In this document: piece by piece, positions 1 through 8,697 of the stretch
How the letters are laid out: the number at the start of each line of letters is the position of its first letter
Position numbering within the stretch: position 1 is the first letter of the stretch
DNA from: Bacteroidota bacterium
Lineage (GTDB): Bacteria; Bacteroidota; Bacteroidia; Bacteroidales; WCHB1-69
DNA length: 59,191 bases
Assembly (NCBI GenBank): GCA_022708105.1
Contig: JAKIZI010000009.1
Coordinates: 1-59,191, forward strand
Reading direction: 5' to 3'
Position numbers and translations under genes: made by a program
The notes under the pieces: model-generated
Database searches by the model: none
What the model saw: only the letters and a program-made list of their open reading frames with translations
What the model was told of the DNA's origin: nothing

Positions 1-257
1 TCCTGAATAGGAAGAGCATCCATGTCTGCCCGCAAAGCAACCGTACGTGTTCCCGGTAAATCTCCGGTTAATAAAGCAACAATTCCTTCACCTGCAATAT
101 GCCGCTGATAGGGGATATTTAAAGTATCCAAGACTTCACAAATCTTATCTGCGGTCTTGACTTCGTCGCCCGATAATTCGGGAAATTGATGAAAATGCCG
201 CCGCAATCGGATTACCTCTTCTAAATAATATGCTCCCCATTTTTGTATTCTTTCCAT
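1..257 (-). CDS. M20 family amidohydrolase/peptidase, N-terminal part
   Basis: Only the first 85 residues are inside the window; the gene runs off the left edge. The visible part has RRHFHQFPE (residues 19-27) and RADMDALP (76-83), which are the N-terminal signatures of the M20D amidohydrolases (hippurate hydrolase, IAA-amino acid hydrolase and N-acyl-diaminopimelate deacetylase types). These are cytoplasmic metal-dependent enzymes that split amide bonds of N-acyl amino acids. The metal ligands lie later in the protein and cannot be seen. The start is the ATG at 257; a minus-strand TAnnTTTG element sits about 30 bases upstream. Substrate cannot be told from this fragment. Confidence 0.85.
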   Translation of the reverse strand, partial: MERIQKWGAYYLEEVIRLRRHFHQFPELSGDEVKTADKICEVLDTLNIPYQRHIAGEGIVALLTGDLPGTRTVALRADMDALPIQ

Positions 258-285
258 ATCAGAATATGACTTTTGTAAAGAAAAA

Positions 286-293
286 CAAAAATA
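286..293 (-). promoter_or_regulatory. Predicted Bacteroidota -7 element for the M20 gene
   Basis: The minus strand reads TATTTTTG, an exact match to the Bacteroidota -7 consensus TAnnTTTG, 28 bases before the ATG at 257. No clear -33 TTTG is seen at the expected distance. Confidence 0.4.
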
Positions 294-339
294 CAAAAAA
301 TAATCAGTCTAAAATATTTCATTCGTGATTCTTATTTTT

Positions 340-370
340 TTTGTTTATATTAAAAAAAAATGTATTTTTG
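340..370 (+). promoter_or_regulatory. Predicted promoter of tRNA-Phe
   Basis: TTTG at 340-343 and TATTTTTG at 363-370 are separated by 19 bases, matching the Bacteroidota -33/-7 promoter pair. Transcription would start near 377, about 15 bases before the tRNA. This is the best-formed promoter in the window. Confidence 0.65.
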
Positions 371-391
371 CAGTCTCAAAATCAAACGAGC

Positions 392-464
<73 letters not shown>

Positions 465-524
465 CGATGAAGAAACCCTTGTAGATTACTAATTTGCAAG
501 GGTTTGTTTATAAAAAAAAAGATC

Positions 525-1571
525 ATGGATCCTGTTATTATTGCCGGCCCGTGCGCCGCTGAAAGTAAAGAACAACTTTTTACTACAGCTTCGCAACTTA
601 GACAGCAATTTTCCGAAAGTGAGATTAAGTTGTCTTTTTTTCGTGTCGGAGTGTGGAAAGCGAGAAGTAATCCGAATGCCTTTAAAGGATTAGGAGAGAT
701 CGCATTGCCATGGTTGAAAGAAATTAGCGAAGAGTTTGATTTACCGGTGTGTGTCGAAATAGCCAAACCGGAACATGTGGATGTATGTCTGAAATATGGA
801 ATAAATTCTGTGTGGATAGGCTCCCGAACAGTTGTAAATCCGTTTGATGTTCAAGAATTGGCAGATGCCCTCTCCGGAACCGATATGACGGTGATGGTGA
901 AAAATCCGATTGTACCGGATTTACACTTGTGGGCAGGGGGAATCGAAAGAGTTATGAAAGCGGGAATTAGTAAGATATATGCTATTCACAGAGGGTTTGC
1001 GGAGTTGAAAGAGAATGTTCTTAGGAATAAACCTCTTTGGGAAATCCCCATCGAACTAAAAGTTAAATATCCTGAAATTCCGATTATTTGTGATCCTTCT
1101 CATATTGCAGGAAATACTCAATATATACCTACTATTGCACAAATTGCCTTAGATTATGGCTTTAACGGGTTAATGATTGAAACTCATTGCTGTCCGAATC
1201 AAGCTCTTAGCGATGCCGAACAACAAATTACTCCGGAGCAGTTGTATAATATGCTACACTATTTGATATTTAAATCCCATAATCATTCACCTGATGAAGA
1301 ATTACTTCGCAAGCAAAGAAATTTAATTCATGATATTGATTCTCAAATTGCAGAACTTTTGGTAAAACGGATGCTTGTTGTGGACGAAATAGCTGCAATT
1401 AAAACCCTTTATAATATTCCCATTATTCAATCGAATCAATGGAATAAAGTGGTAAAACGATATCAGGATAATTCGCTCCCGGATGAGCATTATGCCTCTT
1501 TCATTGAAAAATTTCTTGAATTACTTCATCAACAATCAATTTTGCGACAACAAAAAATAAAAGAAATATAA
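525..1571 (+). CDS. Bifunctional DAHP synthase / chorismate mutase
   Basis: The first two thirds are a type I-beta DAHP synthase, which condenses phosphoenolpyruvate with erythrose 4-phosphate to start the shikimate pathway: IIAGPCAAES near the N terminus, LHLWAGGIERV, IHRGF, then CDPSHIAGN and ETHCCPNQALSDAEQQ. The last ~90 residues (LLRKQRNLIHDIDSQIAELL onward) are an AroQ-type chorismate mutase helical domain. This order, synthase first and mutase last, is the arrangement known in Bacteroidota, where the mutase domain also serves feedback control by prephenate or aromatic amino acids. The ATG at 525 begins right before the conserved barrel; an in-frame TTG at 504 is an unlikely start. It is followed 12 bases later by sufE. 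Confidence 0.93.
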   Translation: MDPVIIAGPCAAESKEQLFTTASQLRQQFSESEIKLSFFRVGVWKARSNPNAFKGLGEIALPWLKEISEEFDLPVCVEIAKPEHVDVCLKYGINSVWIGSRTVVNPFDVQELADALSGTDMTVMVKNPIVPDLHLWAGGIERVMKAGISKIYAIHRGFAELKENVLRNKPLWEIPIELKVKYPEIPIICDPSHIAGNTQYIPTIAQIALDYGFNGLMIETHCCPNQALSDAEQQITPEQLYNMLHYLIFKSHNHSPDEELLRKQRNLIHDIDSQIAELLVKRMLVVDEIAAIKTLYNIPIIQSNQWNKVVKRYQDNSLPDEHYASFIEKFLELLHQQSILRQQKIKEI

Positions 1572-1583
1572 AAATTATTAATT

Positions 1584-2012
1584 ATGGATATCTACGAAGT
1601 TGAACAGAACATTATTACAGAATTCGATTCTTTCGAAGATTGGATGGATAAGTATAATTATATCATCGAACTTGGAAAAGATCTTCCTTTGATAGATGAG
1701 CAATACAAAACAGACCAATATTTGATTAGTGGCTGCCAGTCTCAAGTATGGCTTCATGCAGAGTTTAAAGATGGAAAAGTGGTTTATACTGCCGATAGTG
1801 ATGCAATTATTACCAAAGGAATTATTCATCTTCTAATTAGAGCTTTATCGAATCAAACTCCGGAAGCTATTATCAATGCCCAATTAACTTATATTGATAG
1901 AATAGGCTTAAAAGATCATTTGTCTCCAACCCGATCTAACGGATTGGCCTCCATGATTAAACAAATGAAGATGTATGCCGTAGCATTTCAGATTAAAAAT
2001 AAGGAAGATTAA
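1584..2012 (+). CDS. sufE: SufE cysteine desulfuration protein
   Basis: 142 residues, the usual SufE length. SufE accepts persulfide sulfur from the cysteine desulfurase SufS and passes it on for iron-sulfur cluster assembly in the cytoplasm. The acceptor cysteine is C51 in SGCQSQVW, the family signature. No sufS, sufB, sufC or sufD lies nearby, so this copy stands apart from the rest of the Suf system. Its stop codon overlaps the stop of the convergent DUF58 gene in a shared TTAA. Confidence 0.93.
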   Translation: MDIYEVEQNIITEFDSFEDWMDKYNYIIELGKDLPLIDEQYKTDQYLISGCQSQVWLHAEFKDGKVVYTADSDAIITKGIIHLLIRALSNQTPEAIINAQLTYIDRIGLKDHLSPTRSNGLASMIKQMKMYAVAFQIKNKED

Positions 2013-2881
2013 CCTCTTCGTTTGAAGAGTTCCGTTAATCCTTTGACGTAATCTTGTCCTGTATAAAGCGTAGCCATATCTACTCCAACCCTTTGAAAGA
2101 GTTCTTTATTCTGTTTTCTTAAATTATTCCACCAGACTTCATAAGCTTGTCTTACAGATACATCCGAAGTGTCCGCTAAGAAATATTTTCGGCTTTCCGG
2201 ATCTTGCAATTTAATAAGTCCTAAATTGGGAATTTTTCCCTCACCTTGATCGGCAATCTGCAGGGCAACCATATCATGTTTATTTGCTGCAATTTTTAAA
2301 GCTTGCTCATAATCTTTTTGAATAAAATCAGAAATAATAAATGCGGTGCATTTTTTCTTAATAGCATTCGTAAGATACTTCAGCGCCTCACCGATATTAG
2401 TTTGATTTTGTGTGGGTTCGTGATTGATTAATTCCCTTATAATTCTTAAAATATGAGTTTTTCCTTTTTTGGGAGGAATAAATTTTTCTACTTTATCACT
2501 GAAAAAGATAACCCCAACTTTATCATTGTTGTGAATTGCAGAAAAGGACAAAACCGCAGCCAATTCAATTATAAGATCTGATTTGAACTGACTTTGAGTG
2601 CCGAAAAGATTTGATCCGCTGACATCAATCAACAGGATAACCGTAAGTTCTCTTTCCTCTTCAAAAATTTTAATGTATGGTTGATTAAATCTGGCTGTTA
2701 CATTCCAATCAATGAAACGTATATCATCCCCGTAATGATATTGACGTACTTCACTGAATGCCATCCCTCGGCCCTTAAAAGCACTATGATATTGTCCGGC
2801 AAAAATTTGTCGGGATAAGGCGCGTGTCCGGATTTCAATTTTTCGAACTTTTTTGATCAATTCCGAAGATTCCATAGTCAT
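2009..2881 (-). CDS. DUF58 domain protein (Bat-type, vWA-like)
   Basis: 290 residues. The DUF58 core is clear at residues 35-60 (ending in DDIRFIDWN), followed by a von Willebrand A-like fold with a MIDAS-type DVSGS motif at 86-90. Proteins of this family occur with MoxR ATPases and are thought to be their partners; in Bacteroides they belong to the Bat (aerotolerance) operon. The gene lies 37 bases downstream of moxR on the same strand, so the pair is almost certainly cotranscribed. It has no signal peptide and is probably cytoplasmic. A second ATG two codons in is an equally possible start. Confidence 0.9.
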   Translation of the reverse strand: MTMESSELIKKVRKIEIRTRALSRQIFAGQYHSAFKGRGMAFSEVRQYHYGDDIRFIDWNVTARFNQPYIKIFEEERELTVILLIDVSGSNLFGTQSQFKSDLIIELAAVLSFSAIHNNDKVGVIFFSDKVEKFIPPKKGKTHILRIIRELINHEPTQNQTNIGEALKYLTNAIKKKCTAFIISDFIQKDYEQALKIAANKHDMVALQIADQGEGKIPNLGLIKLQDPESRKYFLADTSDVSVRQAYEVWWNNLRKQNKELFQRVGVDMATLYTGQDYVKGLTELFKRRG

Positions 2882-2918
2882 TTATCAGTCTTAATTTTAC
2901 AATAAATTTGCGATACGA

Positions 2919-3914
2919 TTAAGGAACTTCAACGGTATTTAGAATTTCATTAATAATGTCTGAAGTGGTAATATTTTCGGCTTCGGCTTCGTAGGTTAAT
3001 CCAATACGATGACGCAAAACATCATGGCAGATGGCTCTGATGTCTTCGGGAATTACATAGCCGCGTCGTTTGATAAATGCGTATGCCTGTGCTGCCAAAG
3101 CAAGGTTAATCGTGGCTCGCGGAGAGGCTCCGTATGAAATCATCCCACTGAATTTTTCTAATTTGAAATCGGCAGGATAACGGGTGGCAAATACAATATC
3201 CGTGATATAATTTTCAATTTTTTCATCGATATAAACTTCCTTTACTACTTCACGTGCCTTGATAATATCTTCCGGTTTTAAAACTGTAGCCGTTGTGGGA
3301 AATTCAGATAATAAATGTTGTCTTAATATGCTCTTTTCTTCTTCTTTGTTGGGATAGGGAATCACCACTTTCAACATAAAACGGTCAACTTGCGCCTCCG
3401 GCAGAGGATACGTTCCTTCCTGTTCAATCGGATTTTGTGTTGCCATAACCAGAAAGGGTTCTTCCAATTGGTAACTTTTTTCTCCAATAGTTACTTGTCG
3501 CTCTTGCATTGCTTCTAATAAAGCACTTTGAACTTTTGCAGGCGCACGATTTATTTCATCTGCCAAAATGAAATTGGCAAAAATCGGCCCCTTCTTGACT
3601 AAGAAATCTTCATTTTTTTGATTGTAAATCATAGTTCCGATGACATCCGCAGGCAAAAGATCCGGCGTAAACTGAATACGACTGAATTTTGTATTAATAA
3701 TGTGAGATAAAGATTTGATGGCAAGTGTCTTTGCTAATCCCGGAACCCCTTCCAATAAGATGTGCCCATTTGATAAGAGTCCGATCAAGAGCCGTTCTAC
3801 CATCATTTTTTGTCCAACAATAACCTTTCCCATTTCCATGTGGATGATGTCAACGAAAGAGCTTTCCCGCTGAATTCGTTCATTCAATTCTTTAATGTCT
3901 ATGGTATTCATCAT
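2919..3914 (-). CDS. MoxR-type AAA+ ATPase
   Basis: 331 residues, typical for MoxR. Walker A is GVPGLAKT (56-63), Walker B ADEINRAP (118-125), and the sensor region ATQNPIEQEGTYPLPEAQVD follows. MoxR ATPases act as chaperones or assembly factors for vWA-domain proteins. The upstream neighbour is a TPR/SH3 membrane protein and the downstream one a DUF58 protein, so this is a Bat-like set. The start could be either of two adjacent ATGs (3914 or 3911). Confidence 0.93.
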   Translation of the reverse strand: MMNTIDIKELNERIQRESSFVDIIHMEMGKVIVGQKMMVERLLIGLLSNGHILLEGVPGLAKTLAIKSLSHIINTKFSRIQFTPDLLPADVIGTMIYNQKNEDFLVKKGPIFANFILADEINRAPAKVQSALLEAMQERQVTIGEKSYQLEEPFLVMATQNPIEQEGTYPLPEAQVDRFMLKVVIPYPNKEEEKSILRQHLLSEFPTTATVLKPEDIIKAREVVKEVYIDEKIENYITDIVFATRYPADFKLEKFSGMISYGASPRATINLALAAQAYAFIKRRGYVIPEDIRAICHDVLRHRIGLTYEAEAENITTSDIINEILNTVEVP

Positions 3915-3937
3915 GATATAATGTTTTATATTTTAAA

Positions 3938-4711
3938 TTATATAATTTCAATACTTGTCTTGGGAATCCATCCCTTTTCGCCGTTCGGTAATTTAATCTC
4001 CACCCAATTATTCAACTGATCGGTTACTTGAACTTTCAATCCTTCATGAATAACAAATAAATCATTACTTGAATTGTCAGGTGTACTTTTCGCATGGATT
4101 ACCCTTTCCATAATAATTGCTTCCGGAGTTAGTCGGATGCGATTTTTTTCACGTACTGCGAAAATAATAGTGAAAGATATAAATAGAAATGCTGCAAAAG
4201 AAATAATCAACGATGAAGAACGAATCCAATTTTTTCCGGATATAAGAAAACTAATCATGAAAAAAATTAGCATGATTGTTCCAATAATACTTGCAATAGC
4301 CCAACCCCGTGACGTTAAGCTTTGCGACAGATTATTCCACCAACGAGTTAAAAAAAAGGTCGGTAATACTTCAATTCGGTCAACCAATTTCTGATTTGCA
4401 AAGGCAATGTTGTGCTGAATGTCTTCATTTCCGGGATCCAAACGAAGTGCTCTTTCATACCATAAAACAGATTCTGCCAAAGAACCACTTTTAAAATAGG
4501 CATTTCCGAGATTATAATACAGAATGGCCCCTTCATTTCCGTTGTCTGCAATCTGTCTGTAGAGGGTGACCGCTTTTTCATATTCTTTAGAGATATATGC
4601 ATCATTGGCTTGCTTCATGAGATTTTCTTCTTCATTGGCACATAAAGATAAAGAAGAAAATATAAGAAGAAAAGGAAGTAGTATTAAAACGTAATTGTTT
4701 GAATAACGCAT
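3938..4711 (-). CDS. TPR and SH3 domain membrane protein (BatE-like)
   Basis: 257 residues. An N-terminal signal or anchor segment (about 8-24) is followed by TPR repeats (30-110, with YYNLGNAYFKSGSLAESVLW as a clear unit), two transmembrane helices (about 137-158 and 166-187) and a C-terminal SH3b-like domain ending GEKGWIPKTSIEII. This architecture matches BatE of the Bacteroides aerotolerance operon. Here it is the first gene and is followed 23 bases later by moxR, whereas BatE is normally the last gene of the set. It probably sits in the inner membrane with the TPR part in the periplasm. Confidence 0.82.
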   Translation of the reverse strand: MRYSNNYVLILLPFLLIFSSLSLCANEEENLMKQANDAYISKEYEKAVTLYRQIADNGNEGAILYYNLGNAYFKSGSLAESVLWYERALRLDPGNEDIQHNIAFANQKLVDRIEVLPTFFLTRWWNNLSQSLTSRGWAIASIIGTIMLIFFMISFLISGKNWIRSSSLIISFAAFLFISFTIIFAVREKNRIRLTPEAIIMERVIHAKSTPDNSSNDLFVIHEGLKVQVTDQLNNWVEIKLPNGEKGWIPKTSIEII

Positions 4712-4754
4712 AATCCGACAATTTTTGATTCTTAATTTTTTATTTGTTAACGTG

Positions 4755-4762
4755 CAAAATTA
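4755..4762 (-). promoter_or_regulatory. Predicted -7 element for the TPR-moxR-DUF58 operon
   Basis: The minus strand reads TAATTTTG (TAnnTTTG), 44 bases before the ATG of the TPR gene. It faces away from the hutI element 10 bases further on, giving a compact divergent promoter region. Confidence 0.4.
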
Positions 4763-4771
4763 TAAAATTTG

Positions 4772-4779
4772 TATCTTTG
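4772..4779 (+). promoter_or_regulatory. Predicted -7 element for hutI
   Basis: TATCTTTG matches TAnnTTTG and leaves a leader of about 60 bases before the hutI ATG at 4846. No good -33 TTTG was found at the right distance. Confidence 0.4.
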
Positions 4780-4845
4780 AAGCGATAAAAATCGATTTTT
4801 TTATTTTTTTCAAATTATAAATCATATTAGACTAAAATTATAAAA

Positions 4846-6105
4846 ATGGCTATTGTTGTAACAAATATTAAATCTCTTATTCAAACGGAAACAAAACCGG
4901 TTCTCTTTCGTGCAGGTCAGTCAATGAAAAATCTTCCTAAAATTGATAATGCCTATTTAATCGTTAAAGGGAATAAAATTTATGATTACGGAAAAATGGA
5001 AAATTATTCCGAACAATTACTCCAGTCACTTGACGAGCAAATTGAAAGAATTGATGCTACGGGAAAAATGGTGATTCCTTCTTTCTGTGATTCTCATACC
5101 CATATTGTATATGCCGGAAGCAGAGAAATAGAGTATGTTGATAAAATTAAAGGTCTTAGTTATGAGGAGATTGCAAGACGAGGAGGAGGAATTCTTAATT
5201 CTGCAAAAAGATTGCATGATGCTTCTGAAGAAGAACTTTTTGAAGCTGCGATAGAACGACTGAATGAGATGATCTCATTCGGCACAGGTGCCGTTGAAAT
5301 AAAAAGCGGATACGGACTTAATACGGAAGATGAATTAAAAATGCTACGTGTAATCCGACAATTAAAACAACATTCACCTTTGACCATTAAAGCCAATTTT
5401 CTTGGTGCTCATGCAGTTCCATCGGAATATAAAGAACGTCCGTCAGAATATGTGGATTTAATTATTAATGAGATGATTCCGGTTATAGCTTCCGAAGAAT
5501 TGGCTGATTATATTGACGTTTTTTGTGATAAAGGTTTTTTTACGGTAGAAGATACCGAAAGAATTTTAATGCAAGGAATGAAATATGGATTAAGACCCAA
5601 AATTCATGCCAATGAATTGGATTATTCGGGCGGAATTCAAGTGGGCGTTAAATATAATGCCTTGTCTGTGGACCATCTTGAATATACCGGCGATGCAGAA
5701 ATTGAGGCGCTGCTTGGTTCGGAAACGATGCCAACCTTATTGCCCGGAGCAGCTTTCTTCTTAGGAATGGTGTATGCTCCTGCAAGAAAGATGATTGATG
5801 CAGGGTTGCCTGTCGCAATGGCTTCCGATTATAATCCGGGATCATCCCCATCAGGAAATATGCAACTGATTCTCTCAATGGGCTGTATTAAGTATAAAAT
5901 GCTTCCCGAAGAAGCTTTGAATGCGGTAACGCTGAATAGTGCTTATGCGATGGGGATAAACGATATTTTGGGAACCATTACAAAAGGAAAATTGGCTAAT
6001 TTCTACATTACGAAGCCGATTCCAACGCTGGAATTTATGCCTTATGCATTTGGAAATAATAAAATTGACCAAGTCTTTATTCAAGGCAAAAAAATGAATA
6101 TCTGA
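4846..6105 (+). CDS. hutI: Imidazolonepropionase
   Basis: 419 residues, the normal length. The enzyme opens the ring of 4-imidazolone-5-propionate to N-formimino-glutamate, the third step of histidine breakdown. Visible family motifs are the metal-binding DSHTHIVYAGSRE (HTH at 84-86), RGGGILNS, EIKSGYGL, NFLGAHAVP, KIHANELDYSGG and SDYNPGSSP. It is a cytoplasmic amidohydrolase. No other hut gene (hutH, hutU, formiminotransferase) lies in the window, so the pathway is either split over the chromosome or incomplete. The phospholipase D-type gene follows after 29 bases and may share the transcript. Confidence 0.95.
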   Translation: MAIVVTNIKSLIQTETKPVLFRAGQSMKNLPKIDNAYLIVKGNKIYDYGKMENYSEQLLQSLDEQIERIDATGKMVIPSFCDSHTHIVYAGSREIEYVDKIKGLSYEEIARRGGGILNSAKRLHDASEEELFEAAIERLNEMISFGTGAVEIKSGYGLNTEDELKMLRVIRQLKQHSPLTIKANFLGAHAVPSEYKERPSEYVDLIINEMIPVIASEELADYIDVFCDKGFFTVEDTERILMQGMKYGLRPKIHANELDYSGGIQVGVKYNALSVDHLEYTGDAEIEALLGSETMPTLLPGAAFFLGMVYAPARKMIDAGLPVAMASDYNPGSSPSGNMQLILSMGCIKYKMLPEEALNAVTLNSAYAMGINDILGTITKGKLANFYITKPIPTLEFMPYAFGNNKIDQVFIQGKKMNI

Positions 6106-6134
6106 TAAATGATGATGTAAATTATTTATAGGAC

Positions 6135-7217
6135 ATGGAGGCTGTTTTCTACAATCCCGATATTTCTGCATATAAACTATTTTCTGCTCCCAGAAGTTGG
6201 ATACAAGAACTGCTGAAAGATATTCGTGAGGCGAAAAAGCATATTTATATCGAAATATTTCGTTTTAATGATGATGAGGTAGGAAGAAAAGTAGGAGAAG
6301 CGCTCATTAAAAGAGCAATGGAAGGTGTTGATGTGAAAGTTATTGTGGATTCTTGGGGCACACGTAAAACATCTCTTATTAAAAAAATGGAACATGCGGG
6401 AATAATGGTCCGTTTTTTCAAAAAAATAGTTTTTTCCTTATTGATCTTTTCTAAAAATCATGAAAGAAATCATCGTAAAATTGTTGCTATTGATGATGAA
6501 ATATGCTATATAGGTTCTGCTAACTTTTCAAGGTACAGTCTCAATTGGAGAGAGAGTATTTTGAGGATAAAAGGGGAGATAGGCCCCATTTTTAAAAGAA
6601 TTTTTCTGGATAATTTTAAAAATTGTAAAACACAGATAAAACTTAGAAAATACTATAAAACAATTCACTTTAAAGAGTTTTTGATTATTCGTGAAACCCC
6701 TTCGATTCAACACCAGCAAACAAGAAAATATTTTATGCGACTTATCGAAAGGGCACAAAAATCAATCACGATTATTACTCCGTATTTTTTACCCGGGAAA
6801 ATACTTAGAAAAAAAATGATTCGTGCTTCCAAAAGAGGGGTACATATTCAAGTGATAATTCCGCAACACTCGGATGTGAAAATTGCAGACTATATGCGAA
6901 ATGTTTATTTGGGGCAACTTCACAATAATGAAGTAGATATTCGTTATTATCAAAATGCAAATATTCATGCCAAATTATTGTTGGTGGATGATAAAGTTTT
7001 TTCGATAGGCTCTTCTAATTTGGATTATAGGAGTTTTCGTTATATGTATGAAATCAATCTATCGGGAGAAAATAAACACATTTCCTCACTATTGAAAGAA
7101 TATGTGGAGGATACGTTGCAAAATTGTAAAAAATTTGATTATTTGAAATGGACAATGCGTCCCCTTTGGGAGCGAATTTTTGCCTTTTTACTGGTCCCGT
7201 TCAGAAAATTGTTGTAA
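6135..7217 (+). CDS. Phospholipase D / cardiolipin synthase family protein
   Basis: 360 residues with the two HKD motifs that together form one active site: NHRKIVAIDD (HRK at 113-115) followed by GSANFSRYS, and IHAKLLLVDD (HAK at 278-280) followed by GSSNLDYRSF. This is the two-domain layout of cardiolipin synthases, which join two phosphatidylglycerols. Unlike classical ClsA it lacks the two N-terminal membrane helices, so it resembles ClsB. The C-terminal ~30 residues are basic and hydrophobic and may bind the membrane. A different phosphatidyl transferase activity is possible. Confidence 0.85.
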   Translation: MEAVFYNPDISAYKLFSAPRSWIQELLKDIREAKKHIYIEIFRFNDDEVGRKVGEALIKRAMEGVDVKVIVDSWGTRKTSLIKKMEHAGIMVRFFKKIVFSLLIFSKNHERNHRKIVAIDDEICYIGSANFSRYSLNWRESILRIKGEIGPIFKRIFLDNFKNCKTQIKLRKYYKTIHFKEFLIIRETPSIQHQQTRKYFMRLIERAQKSITIITPYFLPGKILRKKMIRASKRGVHIQVIIPQHSDVKIADYMRNVYLGQLHNNEVDIRYYQNANIHAKLLLVDDKVFSIGSSNLDYRSFRYMYEINLSGENKHISSLLKEYVEDTLQNCKKFDYLKWTMRPLWERIFAFLLVPFRKLL

Positions 7218-7241
7218 GCAGTTTTAGAAAAATTCTTTTAA

Positions 7242-8654
7242 TTATTTACGTTCCATCAGAACAATATTTTCAATGTGCTGCGTTTGTGGAAACATATCAA
7301 CAGGTTGTATTTTCAGTACTTCGTATTTTGAAGCAAGTAATGTAATATCTCTCGCTTGAGTAGCAGGATTACAACTGATATATACAATACGTTTCGGGGC
7401 AATTTCAAGAATTTGTTCTATTACCTTAGGGTGCATCCCGGCTCGAGGGGGATCTGTAATAATGATATCCGGAGAGCCATTTTGTGTAATAAATTCCGAA
7501 GTTAAGATTTTGGCCATATCTCCGGCATAAAAAATAGTGTTGTTTATTCCGTTGAGGTTTGAATTTAATCTTGCATCTTCAACTGCGGCATCAACATATT
7601 CGATACCTACCACCTTTTTGGCTTCTCGAGCTATAAAATTGGCAATTGTTCCTGTTCCCGTGTACAAATCGTAAACTAAATCTTCGTTTGTGATTCCGGC
7701 ATATTCCCTTGCAGTTTTGTAAAGCTGATATGCTTGTTCACTATTGGTTTGATAGAAAGAAACAGCACCGATTTTAAATTGTAAATCTTCCATTTTTTCG
7801 TAAATAAAAGATTCTCCTTTATATAAAAAGATTTCTAAATCGGTGATAGAGTCGTTTACTTTCTGATTGATAACGTATTGCAAAGAAGTTATTTCCGGAA
7901 ATTTCTCCGCAATGAATTCCATCAGATGCATCGTTTCTTCCGACTTTTGTGTGAATACGACAATGACCATCAGTTGTCCGGTAGAGGAAGTTCGGATAAT
8001 TAGATTCCTTAGTATTCCTTCGTGGTTACGAATGTTGTAAAACGAAATTTTATGAGTTATGGCATAATCTCTAATGGCCAATCGAATAGAATTACTCGGA
8101 TCTTTTTGGAGATAACAATGATTTATATCTAATACTTTATCGAATTTTCCCGGAATATGAAAACCCAATCCGTTGGTTTCAATTTGTTTTCCTTCTTGCT
8201 GCAAAAAGAGGTCTTTCTGCTCTAACCAGCGCAAGTCTGAGAAGGTAAATTCAAGTTTATTACGGTAATAATATTGCTTTTCGGAAGGAATTACCGGAAA
8301 TGGTTCCGGATAATCAAATTTGCCGAGGTGTTTAAAATTATCGTGTACCTGTTTTTGTTTATAAAAAAGTTGTTGTGAATAATCAAGAATTTGCCATTTA
8401 CAGCCGCCACAAAGACCGAAATGGTCGCAAGTCGGCGAAATACGATGAGGAGATGGTTGTTTCAAAGCAATAACATTTCCTTCCGCATAACCTTTTTTTT
8501 TCTTGAATATGGCGACATCTACGATATCTCCGGGAATGGCAAAAGGAACAAAAACGGTAAGTCCCTCGTGTTTGCCAACTGCTTTTCCCTCTGCTCCCGC
8601 ATCCGTTATTTCTAAGTTTTCAATGATGATTTTTTCTTTTTTCTTTTTTATCAT
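7242..8654 (-). CDS. rlmD: 23S rRNA (uracil-5-)-methyltransferase, RlmD/RumA family
   Basis: 470 residues. An N-terminal TRAM domain (about 8-65) is followed by an iron-sulfur cysteine set starting CDHFGLCGGC (C76, C82, C85), then the methyltransferase domain with SAM loop DLYTGTGTIA, DPPRAGMHPK and the catalytic cysteine in SCNPATQARD. The enzyme makes 5-methyluridine in 23S rRNA. Family members differ in whether they modify U747, U1939 or both, which the sequence alone does not settle. It ends facing the phospholipase D gene and begins 43 bases downstream of the murG stop. Confidence 0.92.
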   Translation of the reverse strand: MIKKKKEKIIIENLEITDAGAEGKAVGKHEGLTVFVPFAIPGDIVDVAIFKKKKGYAEGNVIALKQPSPHRISPTCDHFGLCGGCKWQILDYSQQLFYKQKQVHDNFKHLGKFDYPEPFPVIPSEKQYYYRNKLEFTFSDLRWLEQKDLFLQQEGKQIETNGLGFHIPGKFDKVLDINHCYLQKDPSNSIRLAIRDYAITHKISFYNIRNHEGILRNLIIRTSSTGQLMVIVVFTQKSEETMHLMEFIAEKFPEITSLQYVINQKVNDSITDLEIFLYKGESFIYEKMEDLQFKIGAVSFYQTNSEQAYQLYKTAREYAGITNEDLVYDLYTGTGTIANFIAREAKKVVGIEYVDAAVEDARLNSNLNGINNTIFYAGDMAKILTSEFITQNGSPDIIITDPPRAGMHPKVIEQILEIAPKRIVYISCNPATQARDITLLASKYEVLKIQPVDMFPQTQHIENIVLMERK

Positions 8655-8697
8655 AGATGAAAATAGTATTAAAAAAGTTGATTAAGGAGAAATAATC

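Noticed and set aside
504..524. In-frame TTG that would extend the DAHP synthase by seven residues
   Set aside because: The extension is only lysine-rich read-through of an A-run; the ATG at 525 begins directly at the conserved barrel.
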